The position numbers were made by a program, and so were the translations under genes. The notes under the pieces were generated by a model. The model was not told the DNA's origin, made no database searches, and saw only the letters and a program-made list of their open reading frames with translations. A stretch of 64,000 nucleotides of DNA. Origin: Bog-532 sp963742865. GTDB lineage: Bacteria > Actinomycetota > Actinomycetes > Streptosporangiales > Streptosporangiaceae. This document shows positions 61,414 to 64,000 of this stretch, in pieces (the stretch's first letter is position 1; the number at the start of each line of letters is the position of its first letter). The stretch lies in the NCBI GenBank assembly GCA_963742865.1, contig CAVUNW010000077.1:248001-312000 (forward strand), in the 5' to 3' direction.

Positions 61414-62325
61414 TCACTCACTTCCTGCAGAGGCGTCGGCCATCGCGTTGGCGCCGCCCACGATCTCACTGATTTCCTGGGTGATCTCGGCCTGCCGTGC
61501 GTTGTTGGCCTCGCGGGTCAGCCGCTCCGCCAGGTCGTTCGCGTTGTCGGTCGCGGCCTTCATGGCGCGGCGGCGCGAGGCGAGCTCGGACGCCGCCGAC
61601 TCCAGCATCGCGTAGAAGATCCGGCCCTCGACGTACTGCGGCAGCAGCCGGTCCAGCACCGTCTCGGTGGACGGCTCGAATTCATATTGCGGCAGCGGGC
61701 CGCCCGCCGGCTCCTCGGTGCTCTCCTCGATCTCCAGCGGCAGCAGCCGGGCCACCATCGGGTTCTGGGTCAGCATCGAGACGAACTGGGTGCGGACGAT
61801 GTAGATCTCGTCCACGCCGCCGTCCTCGGCCTTCTTGTCAAACGCCTCGAGCAGGCCCTTCGTCACCTCGGTCGCGTCGCGGACGGAGGGCCGCGCCGAG
61901 AACCCGCTCCACTGCTGGGCCATCTCGATGTTGCGGGCCCGGTGCCAGCCGATGCCCTTGCGCCCCGCCACGAACGGGACCGCCTCGACGTTCCGCTCGG
62001 TGAGCGTGCGGACCAGCCGCTGCTCCTCGCGCAGGACGTTCTTGTTGAACGCCCCGCAGAAGCCGGAGTCGCTGGTCAGCACGAGCACGGCGGCCCGGGA
62101 CACGGACTCCGGCTCGGTCACCAGCGGATGGTCGATGGTGGACGACCGGCTGACGACCGCCTCGACCGCCCGGGTGAGCTCCCGCGCGTACGGGGCGGCC
62201 TCGCGCATGCGCTGCTGCGCGCGGATGATCCGGGATGAGGCGATCAGCTCCTGGGCACGGGTGATCTTGCCGATGGACTGGACCGCCCGGATCCGCTGCC
62301 GGACGGCGCGAAGGCTTGCTGCCAT
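61414..62325 (-). CDS. atpG: ATP synthase gamma subunit
   Basis: A 303-aa rotor shaft of F1. Start ATG 62325 (AASLRAVRQRIRAVQSIGKI), two bases after the atpA stop. Conserved SDSGFCGAFNKNVLRE, GRKGIGWHRAR and the C-terminal helix ESAASELASRRRAMKAATDN with NNARQAEITQEISEIVGGA are all present in one frame. It is the only complete, unshifted ATP synthase gene in the window. Confidence 0.96.
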   Translation of the reverse strand: MAASLRAVRQRIRAVQSIGKITRAQELIASSRIIRAQQRMREAAPYARELTRAVEAVVSRSSTIDHPLVTEPESVSRAAVLVLTSDSGFCGAFNKNVLREEQRLVRTLTERNVEAVPFVAGRKGIGWHRARNIEMAQQWSGFSARPSVRDATEVTKGLLEAFDKKAEDGGVDEIYIVRTQFVSMLTQNPMVARLLPLEIEESTEEPAGGPLPQYEFEPSTETVLDRLLPQYVEGRIFYAMLESAASELASRRRAMKAATDNANDLAERLTREANNARQAEITQEISEIVGGANAMADASAGSE

Positions 62326-62327
62326 GC

Positions 62328-64000
62328 TTAGCTGTTCTCTCCGCTCTTCTCTCCGGATGGGCTGTTGGCGTCGGCCGGCTGGTCGACTGGCGCCCGACCC
62401 GGAGCTGCCGCCGCCCGAGCTCCCGTCGGAGGCGGCGCCGCCGTCGGAGGCGGCCGCGGGCTGTGGACGTGTCCGGCCGGGCCCTCGCTGGGCTGCCGGG
62501 AGGTACGCCGCGTCACCTTCTCCTGGCCGACCTCTCCTCGCACAGTGCCTCGGGCGTCTGGTCGTCGGTGACCAGCAGCTCGCCGTTGCTCTTCTCGAAC
62601 GTCCGGCGGAACTGCTGGATGGCGTCCTTGAGCGCGGCCACGGTGTCATCGGAGAGGTCCTTGGTCTCCCGGATCGCGTCGAGGATACCGGGGTTGTTGC
62701 GCTTGAGGCTGTCCAGGAATTCCGACTCGAACCGGGAGACGTCCTCGATCGGAACGTCGTCGAGGTAGCCGTTGGTGCCCGCCCAGATCGACACCACCTC
62801 CTCCTCCACCGGGAAGGGGTCGTACTGCGGCTGCTTCAGCAGCTCGACCAGCCGGGCGCCGCGGTCCAGCTGGGCGCGGGATGCGGCGTCCAGGTCGGAG
62901 GCGAAGGCCGCGAACGACTCCAGGTCGCGGTACTGGGACAGCGCCAGCCGCAGCGTGCCCGCGACCTTCCGCAGGGCCCGGACCTGGGCGGCACCGCCGA
63001 CGCGGGACACCGACCGGCCGACGTTGATGGCGGGGCGGACACCGGCGTTGAACAGGTCGGTCTCGAGGAAGATCTGGCCGTCGGTGATCGAGATGACGTT
63101 CGTCGGGATGTAGGCCGAGATGTCGTTAGCCTTGGTCTCGACGATCGGCAGTCCGCTCAGCGAGCCGCCGCCGAGGTCGTCGGACAGCTTGGCGCAGCGC
63201 TCCAGCAGCCGCGAGTGCAGATAGAACACGTCGCCGGGGTAGGCCTCGCGGCCCGGCGGGCGGCGCAGCAGGAGCGAGATCGCGCGGTAGGCCTCGGCCT
63301 GCTTGGTCAGGTCGTCGAAAACGATCAGGGCGTGCTTGCCCTGATACATCCAGTGCTGGCCGATCGCGGAGCCGGTGTAGGCCGCGATGTACTTGAAGCC
63401 CGCCGGGTCCGACGCCGGCGAGGCCACGATGGTGGTGTACTCCATCGCGCCCGCCTCCTCCAGCGACTGCCGGATCGAGGCGATGGTCGAGCCCTTCTGG
63501 CCGATGGCGACGTAGATGCACCGGACCTGGAGCTCGGGGTCGCCGGACTCCCAGTTCGACCGCTGGTTGATGATCGTGTCGATGGCGATGGCCGTCTTAC
63601 CGGTCTGCCGGTCACCGATGATCAGCTGCCGCTGGCCACGGCCGATCGCGGTCATGGCGTCGATGGCCTTGATACCGGTCTGCAGCGGCTCCTTGACCGA
63701 CTGGCGCTGAACGACCGACGGCGCCTGCGTCTCCAGCGGGCGCAGCTCGGTGTCGGTGATCTCGCCCTTGCCGTCCAGGGGCAGACCCAGCGGGTCGACG
63801 ACCCGGCCGAGGAAGCTGTCCCCGACCGGCACCGAGAGGATCTCGCCGGTCCGGCGGACCTGCTGGCCCTCCTCGATCTTGCTGAAGTCGCCCAGGATGA
63901 CGACGCCGATCTCGCGGATGTCCAGGTTCAGCGCGAGGCCGCGGGTGCCGTCCTCGAACTCCAGCAGCTCGTTGGCCATGGCCGAGGGCAGTCCCTCGAC
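62328..64000 (-). CDS. atpA: ATP synthase alpha subunit, 5' end beyond the window, frameshift near the 3' end
   Basis: Nucleotide-binding alpha subunit. Visible from EGLPSAMANELLEF at the window edge; Walker A GDRQTGKTAIAIDTI, then YIAAYTGSAIGQHWMYQGKH, LERCAKLSDDLGGGSL and ISAYIPTNVISITDGQIFLE. The frame is open to 62513; a one-base change near 62541 links it to GEVGQEKVTRR and a ~60-residue Pro/Ala/Ser tail that ends at TAA 62328. The tail is longer than in most alpha subunits and its correct frame is uncertain. The first ~45 residues lie outside. Confidence 0.95.

Overview
The window is high-GC DNA from an actinobacterium (Actinomycetota). Evidence: GTG/TTG starts and ATGA/GTGA overlaps are common, and two blocks match the Mycobacterium tuberculosis gene order. 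One is rdgB-rph-Rv1339-like-cysM-cysO-mec-DUF2017-clpS, divergent from pncB. The other is atpA-G-D-C-DUF2550, convergent with a PduO adenosyltransferase. A DivIVA-type coiled-coil protein, NucS, DUF3039/YqgE and LCP proteins fit the same phylum. Finer placement (Streptosporangiales-like) is a guess.

Region 1 (1-14.3 kb) is a high-affinity group 1h [NiFe] hydrogenase locus. On the minus strand, a divergent operon runs: kinase-fold-like protein, XRE regulator, YceI protein, SIS protein, HypC-like protein, SIS-maturation protease (in-frame fusion as read), hypC, hypD, hypE. On the plus strand are hhyS, hhyL, a NifU/Cys-rich electron-transfer candidate, DUF5947, DUF6084, a frameshifted ~500-aa gene, a 29-aa membrane peptide and an 88-aa protein. 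About 500 bp of regulatory DNA with repeats separates the arms. A terminator hairpin and tRNA-Leu(UAG) close the locus. Together these genes would make and mature an enzyme scavenging atmospheric H2.

Region 2 (14.3-32.9 kb) is housekeeping: bcp, a lipoprotein remnant, nucleotide sanitation and RNA processing (rdgB, rph), the CysO/CysM/Mec cysteine pathway, ClpS, NAD salvage (pncB, pncA), an LCP cell-wall ligase, a repeat-rich DUF6542 protein, a helicase, DUF3039, YqgE, malic enzyme and a MarR regulator. A 1.9-kb IS1634-like element sits exactly at the MarR stop codon with CTAG on both sides. Region 3 (34.8-51.4 kb) has a thioredoxin-TPR protein, a Phd/VapC toxin-antitoxin pair with its palindromic operator, an ECF sigma factor with a membrane beta-propeller partner, methylmalonyl-CoA genes (meaB, mce) with a thiolase, a DivIVA-family protein, nucS (disrupted), an SNF2 helicase, and a NicT metal transporter behind a cobalamin riboswitch, divergent from an ArsR regulator.

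Region 4 (51.4-64 kb) holds surE, an MFS pump with its TetR regulator, a HesB-like protein, a RibD-like reductase-deaminase, an aldehyde dehydrogenase, pduO, DUF2550 and the 3' part of the ATP synthase operon. It is dense with single-base frameshifts, including in the essential genes atpD and atpC. Together with a compensating indel pair in the malic enzyme gene, this points to base-level sequence error rather than gene decay. I therefore annotate these genes over their reconstructed full spans. Novel-looking features (SIS-protease fusion, nucS partial duplication) should be read with that in mind.
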